Of a DNA stretch of 64,000 nucleotides, positions 33,734 to 42,808 are shown in pieces. Under the pieces are notes generated by a model. That model was given only the letters and a program-made list of their open reading frames with translations, had not been told where the DNA came from and made no database searches. The position numbers and the translations under genes are program-made. The DNA lies in assembly GCA_963921345.3 (NCBI GenBank), contig OZ001228.1:62001-126000 (forward strand). The letters run 5' to 3'. Position 1 is the stretch's first letter, and the number at the start of each line of letters is the position of its first letter. This DNA comes from Hoeflea_A sp963921345. Lineage in GTDB: Bacteria > Pseudomonadota > Alphaproteobacteria > Rhizobiales > Rhizobiaceae.

Positions 33734-33915
33734 GCGCAGGCCATAGCGCTTTGCGGCGCCCTAGGCAATCCGTAACGATAAATGCCCGATTCAACAGAAT
33801 TGAGCGGTGGCGGTCTTGCACGGATTGGGCGATTGTCGGAAGCTCGCAGCGGCTGGGGCCTGCATTTGAAGACGGCGCGTCAAGCGCCAGGGCGGCAACG
33901 AGGGCAGGAGCGATC

Positions 33916-35457
33916 ATGAGCGATTCCGCAAAATCGGCCAATCGGGGTTTCATTGCAGCCATCGAGCGCGTGGGCAACCGCCTGCCGGATCCCGTTTTCA
34001 TCTTCGTCTGGCTGATCGTCATCCTGATGGCGGTCAGCGTGTTCGCCGCGCTGATCGGCCTGCAGGCGGTCCATCCCGTCACCGATGAACCGGTGAAGGC
34101 CTCGAGCCTGCTGTCGGGCGAAAACCTGCGGCGGCTGGTCACCGACATGCCGACGACGTTCACCCATTTCCATCCGCTCGGTTACGTGCTTGTGGTCATG
34201 CTGGGAGCCGGCGTCGCCGAGCGCACCGGACTGCTGGGCACCGCCATGCGGGCGGGCGTGCAGGACGCGCCCAAGGCGCTGTTGACGCCGATCGTCGTGG
34301 CCGTCGGCATGATCGGCAATCTGGCGGCCGACGCGGCCTATGTGGTGCTGATCCCCTTGGCGGGAATCATCTTTGCGGCCGCCGGCCGCCATCCGGTAGC
34401 CGGTATTGCCGCCTCCTTTGCGGGCGTTTCGGGCGGCTTTTCCGCCAATCTGTTTCCGGGCCAGCTCGATGCGCTGCTGTTCGGAATCACGGCGGCCGGG
34501 GCCGAAATCCTGGATCCGACCTGGCAGGCCAATATCGCCGGCAACTGGTACCTGATCATGGCGCTGTTCTTCATCTACCTGCCGGTGATCTGGATCGTCA
34601 CCGACCGGTTCGTCGAACCGCGCCTCGGTCCCTGGACGGGCGGGGCCGTGGCCGGCTCGGACGAGGCGATCTCGGGGCCGCTGACGGATGTCGAGAAGAG
34701 CGGCCTTCGCCGGGCGGCACTGGCGGTGCTCGCCGTCATCCTCGTTTGGGTGTTCCTGACCGTCGGACCGGGCACGCCGCTGATCGACGACAATGCCCGG
34801 CCGGAAGCGCGTATGACGCCCTTCTACCAGTCGCTGGTCGCCGGCTTCTTCCTGCTGTTTCTCGCTAGCGGCTGGGTCTACGGCGCCACCACCGGCAGCA
34901 TCAAGGGCCATCGCGACCTGGTCGGCAAGATGACCGAGTCGATGGCCGATATGGGCTACTATCTGGTTCTGGCCTTCGTCGCCGCGCATTTCGTGGCGAT
35001 GTTCGTGTGGTCCAATCTCGGGCTGATCCTGGCCATCGACGGCGCCGAATTTCTGCGCTGGACCAACATGCCGGGCCCGCTGCTTCTGGCCGGCCTGCTG
35101 ATCCTGAGCGGCATCATCAACCTGTTCGTCGGTTCGGCCTCGGCCAAATGGGCGCTGCTGGCGCCGATCCTGGTGCCGATGCTGATGCTGCTCAACATCA
35201 GCCCGGAAACGGCGACAGCGGCTTATCGCATCGGCGATTCGGCGACCAACATCATTACCCCGCTGATGGTCTATTTCCCGCTGATCCTCATCTTCTGTCA
35301 GCGCTGGGATGAGGATTTCGGCATCGGCAGCCTGATGGCCGTGATGATTCCGTATTCGATCTGGCTGATGATCACCGGCGTTATCCTGATCGTTGCCTGG
35401 GTCGGACTGGACCTGCCGCTGGGGCCGGGCGCCGGGGTGGAGTATTCGATCGAGTGA
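33916..35457 (+). CDS. AbgT-family transporter
   Basis: 513 residues and about a dozen hydrophobic helices, matching the AbgT (p-aminobenzoyl-glutamate / sulfonamide export) family: GNRLPDPVFIFVWLIVILMA at the N-terminus and INLFVGSASAKWALLAPILV near the substrate site. Members import p-aminobenzoyl-glutamate or export sulfonamides by ion coupling. The ATG at 33916 has GGAG 6 bases upstream. No abgAB peptidase gene is adjacent, so the substrate remains open. Confidence 0.88.
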   Translation: MSDSAKSANRGFIAAIERVGNRLPDPVFIFVWLIVILMAVSVFAALIGLQAVHPVTDEPVKASSLLSGENLRRLVTDMPTTFTHFHPLGYVLVVMLGAGVAERTGLLGTAMRAGVQDAPKALLTPIVVAVGMIGNLAADAAYVVLIPLAGIIFAAAGRHPVAGIAASFAGVSGGFSANLFPGQLDALLFGITAAGAEILDPTWQANIAGNWYLIMALFFIYLPVIWIVTDRFVEPRLGPWTGGAVAGSDEAISGPLTDVEKSGLRRAALAVLAVILVWVFLTVGPGTPLIDDNARPEARMTPFYQSLVAGFFLLFLASGWVYGATTGSIKGHRDLVGKMTESMADMGYYLVLAFVAAHFVAMFVWSNLGLILAIDGAEFLRWTNMPGPLLLAGLLILSGIINLFVGSASAKWALLAPILVPMLMLLNISPETATAAYRIGDSATNIITPLMVYFPLILIFCQRWDEDFGIGSLMAVMIPYSIWLMITGVILIVAWVGLDLPLGPGAGVEYSIE

Positions 35458-35466
35458 CGGCGGACC

Positions 35467-36354
35467 TCAGAATTCCGACCGGATGAAATCGACGAACGCC
35501 CTGACCCTCGGGATCGCCTGCCGTCCGGGCAACACCAGTGCCGAAATCGGTTGCGGATCGTCGAAATGGCAATCGGCCAGGACCGGGACCAGTTTTCCGC
35601 TCGCCAGAGCATCGGCTCCGAGGAAGTCGCCAAGGCGAATGAGGCCGGCGCCGGCGACAGCCATGTCCAGGAGGGCATCCGCGCTGTCCGATTTCACCGA
35701 TCCGGAAACATGGACGTCGTATCTGCGATCGCCGTCCCGCATCGGCCACAGCGCCTGCTGCGGAAATCCAGCCAGCAGCAGGCAATTGTGCGACGAGAGA
35801 TCGTCCGGCGTTTGCGGCTCACCGTGAACGGCGAGATAGCGCGGGCTTGCGGCAATGATCCGGCGCACCGTACCGAGTCGGAGGGCGATGAGATCGCTGT
35901 CCACAAGGCGACCGACACGAATGACGGCGTCGAACCGTTCCGCAATCGGGTCGATGCGACGGTCGCTGACCGAGACGTCGATGCTCAGTTCGGGGTAATC
36001 GTTCAAAAATCTCGGCAAGATCGGCGCCAGCTTGTGCCGCACGAAGGCGCTTCCGGAATTCACCGTCAGGTGTCCCCTTGGCCGCCCCTTCGTCTGCTGG
36101 ATGTCGGCTTCGGCGGCCTCGGCGATTTCCAGCATCCGCCGCGCGTGAACGCTGAATGCTTCGCCCTCGGGCGTGAGATGCAGGTGCCGAGTCGACCGGT
36201 GTATGAGTTTCGTTCCAAGCCGATCTTCCAGCCTGGTGACGACTCGTGAAATGCCGGAAGGCGTGAATCCGGATTCCGCCGCAACGGCCGCGAACGAACC
36301 GAGTTCCATGACGCGGAGGAACATCGCGATATCGGGTAGGAGCGCTTTCTGCAT
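35467..36354 (-). CDS. LysR-family transcriptional regulator
   Basis: 295 residues: N-terminal HTH (ELGSFAAVAAESGFTPSGIS) and a periplasmic-binding-like effector domain (about 95-290). It belongs to the group whose members control small metabolic enzymes from a divergent promoter, here the tautomerase gene 100 bases away. The effector is unknown. Confidence 0.88.
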   Translation of the reverse strand: MQKALLPDIAMFLRVMELGSFAAVAAESGFTPSGISRVVTRLEDRLGTKLIHRSTRHLHLTPEGEAFSVHARRMLEIAEAAEADIQQTKGRPRGHLTVNSGSAFVRHKLAPILPRFLNDYPELSIDVSVSDRRIDPIAERFDAVIRVGRLVDSDLIALRLGTVRRIIAASPRYLAVHGEPQTPDDLSSHNCLLLAGFPQQALWPMRDGDRRYDVHVSGSVKSDSADALLDMAVAGAGLIRLGDFLGADALASGKLVPVLADCHFDDPQPISALVLPGRQAIPRVRAFVDFIRSEF

Positions 36355-36454
36355 TCATGACGAATTAGCAAAACTGAGGATCAAATCAACGATTTTTCCT
36401 CGATCTGGTCTTTAATAAACAGGCCTCCCGTCTCACAGGCCAGGGAGAAAATTC

Positions 36455-36847
36455 ATGCCACTTGCCCATATCCACGTTCCGGAAGTCCTTCCCGCGGACA
36501 AGATTCGCCGCCTCGCCGATGCCGTCCATGATGGCCTCGTCAGCACCTGCAATGTGCCGTTCAACGATCGATTTCAGCTGATATTTCAGCTGGATGGCGA
36601 GCGGATGATCATCGACCGGCATTTTCCCGATGTCAGCCGAACGCCCGAGGCGTCGATCGTGCAGATCCTGTTTCTGCGAGGCCGGACCGTCGAGCAGAAG
36701 AAAGCGCTCTTTCAACACATTGCCGCCGGCGCAGTCGAGGCGGGATTTTCCGGTGACGACATCATGGTCTGTCTGGTGGAAAACGCTGCCCTGGACTGGT
36801 CGCTGGGGCGTGGGCAGTGCTTTGCCGACAGACTTGGTGAAGAATGA
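36455..36847 (+). CDS. tautomerase-family protein
   Basis: 130 residues. Pro2 directly after the initiator Met (MPLAHIHVPEVL) is the catalytic base of the 4-oxalocrotonate tautomerase superfamily. Two beta-alpha-beta units are recognisable, making it a fused-type tautomerase. It is divergent from a LysR gene that likely controls it. The natural substrate is unknown. Confidence 0.78.
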   Translation: MPLAHIHVPEVLPADKIRRLADAVHDGLVSTCNVPFNDRFQLIFQLDGERMIIDRHFPDVSRTPEASIVQILFLRGRTVEQKKALFQHIAAGAVEAGFSGDDIMVCLVENAALDWSLGRGQCFADRLGEE

Positions 36848-36997
36848 ATTCCGTCAAAGATTCAAATGGATAGACAGAACAGCCCGGGTTGGAGGCGGCC
36901 TTTCTCCACCCGATCGGGTGACTTTCTTGAGCCGCGCGGTGGACAAGCGACACGCCGCGCGGTAATCGCTCTTCCGATACCGGGCGGATCGAGTGAC

Positions 36998-37636
36998 ATG
37001 GGCAAGAAAACCGAAAAACTGCTTTCAATTCTACAGATGCAGCCGGTGGTGCCGGTTTTGGTGGTGGATCGCGTCGCGACGGCCATTCCGCTGGCCAAGG
37101 CACTGGTCGCCGGCGGGCTGAAGGCTATCGAAATCACCCTGCGCACGGAAGCCGCGCTCGATGCCATCAAGGCGGTGGCCGATGAGGTCGAGGGCGCGGC
37201 CGTGGGTGCCGGAACCATCCTCGATGCGCGTCAATACGAGGCGGCCGTCGAAGCCGGTTCGACCTTCATCGTCAGCCCCGGCACGACCCAGGAACTGCTG
37301 GATTGTGCGCGGCGCTCGCCGGTGCCGATGCTGCCGGGTGCGGCGACGCCCAGCGAAGTCATGGCGCTGCGCGAGGAAGGCTATGCGATCCTGAAATTCT
37401 TCCCGGCCGAACAGGCCGGCGGCGCGGCCTATCTGAAATCGCTGTCCTCGCCGCTCGGCGGCGTCAGTTTCTGCCCGACCGGCGGCATTACGGCGGCAAC
37501 CGCGATGGACTACCTGTCGCTGCCCAACGTGATCTGCGTCGGCGGCTCCTGGGTGGCGCCGAAAAACCTGGTGGAGGCCGGCGACTGGGCCGACATCACG
37601 ACGCTTGCGGCCGAAGCGAGCAAGCTCGGCAAATAG
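36998..37636 (+). CDS. eda: KDPG/KHG aldolase
   Basis: 212 residues, TIM-barrel class I aldolase. E45 in AIEITLRT is the catalytic acid/base and K133 in AILKFFPAEQ the Schiff-base lysine; CPTGGI is the phosphate loop. It cleaves 2-keto-3-deoxy-6-phosphogluconate to pyruvate and glyceraldehyde 3-phosphate (Entner-Doudoroff). The ATG at 36998 gives the family length. It stands apart from other pathway genes, but could also handle keto-deoxy acids made by sugar-acid dehydratases such as the one at 56147. Confidence 0.9.
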   Translation: MGKKTEKLLSILQMQPVVPVLVVDRVATAIPLAKALVAGGLKAIEITLRTEAALDAIKAVADEVEGAAVGAGTILDARQYEAAVEAGSTFIVSPGTTQELLDCARRSPVPMLPGAATPSEVMALREEGYAILKFFPAEQAGGAAYLKSLSSPLGGVSFCPTGGITAATAMDYLSLPNVICVGGSWVAPKNLVEAGDWADITTLAAEASKLGK

Positions 37637-37710
37637 TCGCCCGACCCTTTGAAACGCGGCTTGGCCGAACCTATCTCGATTGCTGACGCAATCAGGACAG
37701 GCGGCTTTCC

Positions 37711-38409
37711 ATGTTCAATCCGAAACAGCTTCTCGACCAACTTCTCGGCTCCCAGGTGCCCGGCACCGAAGACACGGTGCGCGACAAGGCCGGGCAGGCC
37801 GTGCAGCTTGCCAAGGACAATCCGCTGGCCACCGGCGCCATCGCCGCGGTGCTGCTCGGCACCGGCACCGGCCGTTCGCTGGCCGGTTCGGCGCTGAAAC
37901 TCGGCGGCGTCGCCCTGGTCGCCGGCCTCGGCTACCAGGCCTACAAGAACTACAAGGCCGGCAAGGCGCCCGACGCCAGCCAGGCACCGGTCGGTCCGGA
38001 AGCGCTGCCGGCGCCGGAGGAAACGGCCTTCGACATCGACGGCTCTCAAGTCGACGACAATTTCGCGCTGGCGCTGATCCGCGCGATGATCGCCGCCGCA
38101 CGCAGCGACGGCCATATCGACGATACCGAACGGGCCCGCATTGCCGACAAGCTGGCGGTGTCGGGCATCGAGTCGGAGGCCCAGGCCTTCATCGACGCCG
38201 AACTGGCCGACCCGACCGATCTCGGCGACATCATCGCCGCCGCCCGCAATGAAGAGCAGCGGGTCGAGATCTACACCGCCTCGCGGCTGGCCATCGATCC
38301 GGACACCCGTGCCGAGCGCGGCTATCTCGATATGCTCGCCGGACGGCTTGGTCTGCCCGACGCGCTGGTCGACCACATCGAAGCCACGGTCGCCGCGGCG
38401 GGCGCGTGA
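37711..38409 (+). CDS. DUF533 / TerB-like protein (YebE type)
   Basis: 232 residues. An N-terminal amphipathic start (MFNPKQLLDQLLGSQVPG), a glycine-rich hydrophobic stretch (GTGTGRSLAGSALKLGGVAL), then a helical TerB-like domain (about 115-230, ALIRAMIAAARSDGHIDDTE). The YebE family is an inner-membrane stress-associated protein without an assigned activity. It stands alone, 53 bases before modA, with a small hairpin between. Confidence 0.82.
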   Translation: MFNPKQLLDQLLGSQVPGTEDTVRDKAGQAVQLAKDNPLATGAIAAVLLGTGTGRSLAGSALKLGGVALVAGLGYQAYKNYKAGKAPDASQAPVGPEALPAPEETAFDIDGSQVDDNFALALIRAMIAAARSDGHIDDTERARIADKLAVSGIESEAQAFIDAELADPTDLGDIIAAARNEEQRVEIYTASRLAIDPDTRAERGYLDMLAGRLGLPDALVDHIEATVAAAGA

Positions 38410-38420
38410 TTGCGACAGAC

Positions 38421-38439
38421 TGACGGGTTTCGCCCGTCA
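38421..38439 (+). terminator. stem-loop between DUF533 gene and modA
   Basis: TGACGGG-tttcg-CCCGTCA, a perfect 7-bp stem 12 bases after the DUF533 stop. It is followed by mixed sequence rather than a T run, so it is a weak or partial terminator. Confidence 0.45.
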
Positions 38440-38462
38440 CTGAGCCGTCTTAAGGTAAGCGC

Positions 38463-39218
38463 ATGAAACGGCATCGATTTCTGCGCTTCACGCTTCTTCT
38501 CGTCGGGCTGGTCGCCGCCACGACGGCGATGGCCGCCGACCGTGTGCTGGTGTTCGCCGCGGCGAGCACCAAGGACGCCATCGAAGCGGTGGCGGCGGAT
38601 TACCATGCCGAGACGGGAACCGACGTGGTCGTCTCGTTGGCAAGTTCCGGGACGCTTGCCCGGCAGATCGAGGCCGGCGCGCCGGCCGACATCTATCTGC
38701 CCGCCAATCCGGTGTGGATGGACTATCTCGCCGATCGCGGGCTGATCGACGAAGCGAGCCGCGCTCTGGTTGCCGGTAATGTTCTGGTCATCGTCCGGAA
38801 AGGTTCGGACGCAGCCACGCCCGAGACGTTGCTCGCATCCGGACGGTTTGCCATGGGCGACCCGGTGCATGTGCCGGCCGGCATCTATGCCAGAGAAGCG
38901 CTGGAGAATCTCGGCCTGTGGGACGATGTCGCGCGGAATGCCGCCTTCGGCGAAAACGTTCGCGTGGCGCTGGCCATGGCGGCGCGCGGCGACGTCGACA
39001 GCGCCATCGTCTACCGGTCGGACGCAGCGATGCGCGACGACCTTGAAATTGCATATGAATTTCCCGAAGGAAGCCATTTGCCAATCGTTTATCCTGTGGC
39101 ATTAACGCTGGAAGCGGATGACGATGCGCGGGCGTTCCTTGCGTATCTCCTGGAACGGGCGCGCGCCGGTGCGCTGACCCGGTTCGGCTTTTCCAGACCG
39201 CCGGAGGAAACGGGGTAG
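38463..39218 (+). CDS. modA: ModA, periplasmic molybdate-binding protein
   Basis: 251 residues with a signal peptide (LRFTLLLVGLVAATTAMA). The ModA pattern is clear: VLVFAAASTKDAIEAVA and VVVSLASSGTLARQIEAGAP supply the oxyanion loops. It captures molybdate for the ModBC transporter encoded directly downstream (7-bp gap). Molybdate is needed for the CO dehydrogenase and other Mo enzymes. Confidence 0.92.
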   Translation: MKRHRFLRFTLLLVGLVAATTAMAADRVLVFAAASTKDAIEAVAADYHAETGTDVVVSLASSGTLARQIEAGAPADIYLPANPVWMDYLADRGLIDEASRALVAGNVLVIVRKGSDAATPETLLASGRFAMGDPVHVPAGIYAREALENLGLWDDVARNAAFGENVRVALAMAARGDVDSAIVYRSDAAMRDDLEIAYEFPEGSHLPIVYPVALTLEADDDARAFLAYLLERARAGALTRFGFSRPPEETG

Positions 39219-39225
39219 ATCGGTC

Positions 39226-39909
39226 ATGACGGGCAGCGCGACCCTCGGCATCGTTCTTCTGTCGCTGAAGGTCGCGGCGATCGCCATGGTGTTCTCCGTG
39301 CCGATCGCCTTCGGCACCGCCTGGATCCTGGCGCGCAAGGAGTTTTACGGCAAAAGCATCCTGCAGGCGCTGATCACGCTGCCGCTGGTCATGCCGCCGG
39401 TGGTCACTGGCTACCTGCTGCTCGTCGTCTTCGGCCGCAACGGCATTCTCGGCCATTCCCTGCACTCGGTCGGCCTGGAACTGGCGTTTCAGTGGACGGG
39501 GGCAGCGCTGGCCGCCGCCGTCATGGCGTTTCCGTTGCTGGTGCGGCCGATGCGGCTTTCCATCGAGACCATGGATCGCGGTCTGGAGGAGGCGGCCGCG
39601 ACACTGGGCGCGACCAAACTCAGCCGCTTCTTTACCGTGACGTTCCCGTTGGTGCTGCCCGGCATTCTGGCCGGCACCGTGCTCGGCTTTGCCAAGGCGC
39701 TGGGCGAGTTCGGCGCCACGATCACCTTCGTGTCGAACATTCCCGGCGAGACCCAGACCCTCTCGTTGGCCATCTATTCGCTGCTGCAGAGCCCGACCGG
39801 CGACCGCGCGGTGGCGGTGATGATTTCGATCTCCGCCGGCCTGGCGGTGGGTTCGGTGCTGCTCGCCGAATTCATCGGCATGCGTATCCGGCGCTGGGGG
39901 CGGCAATGA
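39226..39909 (+). CDS. modB: ModB, molybdate ABC transporter permease
   Basis: 227 residues and about five membrane helices with the permease EAA loop (ALGEFGATITFVSNIPGETQ). It forms the membrane pore for molybdate. Its TGA overlaps the modC ATG by 4 bases, so expression is coupled. Confidence 0.93.
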   Translation: MTGSATLGIVLLSLKVAAIAMVFSVPIAFGTAWILARKEFYGKSILQALITLPLVMPPVVTGYLLLVVFGRNGILGHSLHSVGLELAFQWTGAALAAAVMAFPLLVRPMRLSIETMDRGLEEAAATLGATKLSRFFTVTFPLVLPGILAGTVLGFAKALGEFGATITFVSNIPGETQTLSLAIYSLLQSPTGDRAVAVMISISAGLAVGSVLLAEFIGMRIRRWGRQ

Positions 39910-41006
39910 GTCTGGAGGTGTCGCTGCAGTCGCGCGTCGGCGATTTCGATCTGGTGGCGGCATTCACCGCCGGAACCGGCGTGACCGCCCTGTTCGGACA
40001 TTCGGGGTCGGGCAAGACGACCATCCTGAAGATGATCGCCGGCCTCATCCGCCCGGATGCGGGCCGCGTCGTGGCCGACGACCGGGTCCTTCTCGATACG
40101 CAAGGCACTGTCGACCTGCCGGCCAATGAGCGCCGTGTCGGCATGGTGTTCCAGGACGCCAGGCTGTTTCCGCACATGACGGTGATGCGCAATCTGACCT
40201 ATGGCCGCTGGGCCGGCCGGCGGGCTGCATCGGTCGATTTCGATCGGATCTGTGACATGCTGGGCCTGCGGTCCTTGCTCGACCGCCATCCGCCGAGCCT
40301 GTCGGGCGGCGAGAAGCAGCGCGTCGCTATCGGCCGGGCGCTGCTGTCGGACCCGGCGCTGCTGTTGATGGACGAGCCGCTTGCGTCGCTCGACGAGCCG
40401 CGCAAGCGCGAGATCCTGCCCTATCTGGAGGAAATCCGCGATACGCTCGGCCTGCCCATCGTCTATGTCAGCCACGACATGGACGAGGTGGCGCGCATGG
40501 CGGATACACTGGTCGTCCTGTCGGAAGGCCGCGTGCTCGGATCGGGCGATGCCGTCGACATGTTCTGCCGGCTCGACTTCGGCCCGGCGCTCGGCCGCCA
40601 GGAGGCGAGCTCGCTGTTGACTGGAACGGTGGCCGATTCACCACCCGAATACGGAATGCGCCATGTCGTCATCGACGGGTCCGTGGTGCTGAGCGTCGTC
40701 AACGAACGGCTTCAACCCGGCGATCGCGTGCGCATGCGGATCAAGGCGCGCGACGTGGCGCTGTCGCTGTCGCGGCCAGAGGAGATCAGTTTCCGCAACG
40801 TGTTGCCGGCGACGGTGCGGCAGGTGGCGCTGGAGGACAGCCCCTATGTCGAGGTCGTGCTCGACGCGGCCGGCCAGGCGCTGCGCGCCCGCATCACCCG
40901 GCAGGCCCATGACGAGCTGGGCATCGAGGAAGGCAGGCCGGTCTTCGCGCTGATCAAGACCGTCGCGATCAGCCAGCGCATGCTGTCCGAACGGCCGGCC
41001 GGATAG
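39906..41006 (+). CDS. modC: ModC, molybdate ABC transporter ATPase
   Basis: 366 residues. Walker A is GHSGSGKTT (about 36-44), the signature is LSGGEKQRVAIGRAL, Walker B is LLLMDEPLASLD, and a TOBE/MOP-type molybdate-binding domain occupies about 295-360. It powers the transporter and its C-terminal domain may sense molybdate. No modE gene is visible next to it. Confidence 0.93.
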   Translation: MSLEVSLQSRVGDFDLVAAFTAGTGVTALFGHSGSGKTTILKMIAGLIRPDAGRVVADDRVLLDTQGTVDLPANERRVGMVFQDARLFPHMTVMRNLTYGRWAGRRAASVDFDRICDMLGLRSLLDRHPPSLSGGEKQRVAIGRALLSDPALLLMDEPLASLDEPRKREILPYLEEIRDTLGLPIVYVSHDMDEVARMADTLVVLSEGRVLGSGDAVDMFCRLDFGPALGRQEASSLLTGTVADSPPEYGMRHVVIDGSVVLSVVNERLQPGDRVRMRIKARDVALSLSRPEEISFRNVLPATVRQVALEDSPYVEVVLDAAGQALRARITRQAHDELGIEEGRPVFALIKTVAISQRMLSERPAG

Positions 41007-41050
41007 GCGCGGTCGTGGCATTTTTCACGAAAGCCGCATAGTCTCGGGCC

Positions 41051-42802
41051 ATGGCAAGCGGAGCTGAAATTCGCCGATCGCTGCGCCGGACGCGCATCGT
41101 TGCGGCCGTTGCCTTTGTCGTGGTGGCCGCCATCGTGGTGGTCGCCAGCGCCGAATTCTGGCGGCAGCGGGCGGAACAGCGGCAGCGGGCGCAGGCCGCC
41201 GAGACGCTGGCGGTGCAGGCGGAGGCGCTGACCCGGATTCTCGACAAATACCGGCTGCTGCCGCCGCTGCTGTCGCGCGAGGCGTCGATCGTGGCGCTGT
41301 TCGACGCCGGCGGCCATGCCACCGATGCGGCTCGCCGCAAGGCCATCGATATCCACGGCATGTCGGGCGCCAAGGAGGTGGTGCTGTTCCACGCCGACGG
41401 CCGTATCCTGGCCGCCGCGCGCGGGCTGCTGGCCCATGAAGCGCCGGATCAGGGCGAACTGCTGGATGCGGCGCGCCAGGGCCGCCTCGGCCGCCAGGCG
41501 ATCGCCTTGCCGTCGGGACAACGGGTCTATGGTTTCTCGTCCGGAATCTGGCGCGGCGGAGAACTGCTGGGCATCGTCGCCGTCTATGTCGATTTCGATC
41601 CCGTCGAGGAGACCTGGTCGCTGTCGACCAACCCGATTTTCGTCACCGACAGCAGCAATACGATCTTTCTGACCAACCGGCCGCTGTGGCGCATGCAGCC
41701 GGCGTCGGCGGTGATGTCGGCCAGTGGATCGCCGGACCGCCTTCTGCTCGGAAGCGCGCAGGTGCCGCATGGCGACCTGACCCGCGACCTGCCGCTGCTC
41801 GGCTGGCGGCTGCACGTGCTGTCGGCGGAAAGGCCGCTCGCCGTCGCCTGGTGGACCGGCGCCGTGATTGCCGGCCTGGTCTGCCTGCTCGTCGGCATCG
41901 GGCTGGCCTTCCTCATCCAGCGGCGCGAGGCGGGGGCGCTCAGAATGCGCCGCGACCGGGCAACGGCGCTCAGGCTCGAGCGGCTGGTCCGGGAGCGCAC
42001 GCGGGCGCTGAGCGAAACCAACGTCTCGTTGTCGCGCGAGATCGACGAGCGGCGGGCGACCGAGGAGCAACTCCGCATGACCCAGGCCGAGCTGGTGCAG
42101 GCCGCCAAGCTGGCGGTGCTGGGCCAGATGTCGGCGGCGCTCAGCCATGAATTCAACCAGCCGCTGGCGGCGATGCGGACCTATTCCGACAACGCCCAGC
42201 GATTTCTCGAGAGGGGCAAAGCGGACCGCGTTTCGGACAATCTGAGTCGGATCGGCGGGCTGATCGACCGCATGGCCGGCCTGTCGCGCAGCCTGTTGTC
42301 GTTTTCGCGCAAGCCCGGCACCAAGATCCGCGCGGTTCCTCTGCGGCCGGTTCTCGACGAGGCGCTGATGCTGGCGCGGCCAAGGGCCCGCAAGGCGGGC
42401 GTCGAACTGGTGCTGTTTCCCGACGATCCGCTCCCGGATGTACTCGGCGGCCACATCCGCCTGTCACAGGTTTTCGTCAATCTCATCAACAACGGCATCG
42501 ATGCGGCCACCGACAGCACGGCGGCAAGGGTCGAAATCGACGTCCAGGAAGTCGACGGCGACGTGGTGGTCCGGATCGGCGACAGCGGACCGGGCATCGC
42601 AGCCGGCCAGCGCGATGCGGTCTTCGAGCCGTTCTTCACGACCAAGGATGTGGGCTCGGGGATCGGCATTGGTCTCTCCATCGTGGCAAGCATCGTGCGC
42701 GAGTTCGACGGCCGGATCGCACTGGGCGACAGCCCGCTTGGCGGCGCCGAGTTTGCGGTGCGGCTCAGGCTTGCGGAAAGCGGACAACTTGCAGCGGAGT
42801 AA
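41051..42802 (+). CDS. dctB: DctB-like sensor histidine kinase
   Basis: 583 residues. Two membrane helices (about 16-36 and 270-292) bracket a periplasmic sensor domain of about 230 residues. A coiled coil then leads to the dimerisation/phosphoacceptor helix, ALSHEFNQPLAAM, with H366 and an HATPase domain with NLINNGIDA, DSGPG and FEPFFTTKDVGSGIGIGLS. DctB senses C4-dicarboxylates in Rhizobium. It pairs with the response regulator 6 bases downstream and is followed by a TRAP dicarboxylate-type transporter, so it probably senses that transporter's substrate. Confidence 0.9.
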   Translation: MASGAEIRRSLRRTRIVAAVAFVVVAAIVVVASAEFWRQRAEQRQRAQAAETLAVQAEALTRILDKYRLLPPLLSREASIVALFDAGGHATDAARRKAIDIHGMSGAKEVVLFHADGRILAAARGLLAHEAPDQGELLDAARQGRLGRQAIALPSGQRVYGFSSGIWRGGELLGIVAVYVDFDPVEETWSLSTNPIFVTDSSNTIFLTNRPLWRMQPASAVMSASGSPDRLLLGSAQVPHGDLTRDLPLLGWRLHVLSAERPLAVAWWTGAVIAGLVCLLVGIGLAFLIQRREAGALRMRRDRATALRLERLVRERTRALSETNVSLSREIDERRATEEQLRMTQAELVQAAKLAVLGQMSAALSHEFNQPLAAMRTYSDNAQRFLERGKADRVSDNLSRIGGLIDRMAGLSRSLLSFSRKPGTKIRAVPLRPVLDEALMLARPRARKAGVELVLFPDDPLPDVLGGHIRLSQVFVNLINNGIDAATDSTAARVEIDVQEVDGDVVVRIGDSGPGIAAGQRDAVFEPFFTTKDVGSGIGIGLSIVASIVREFDGRIALGDSPLGGAEFAVRLRLAESGQLAAE

Positions 42803-42808
42803 TGTCAG

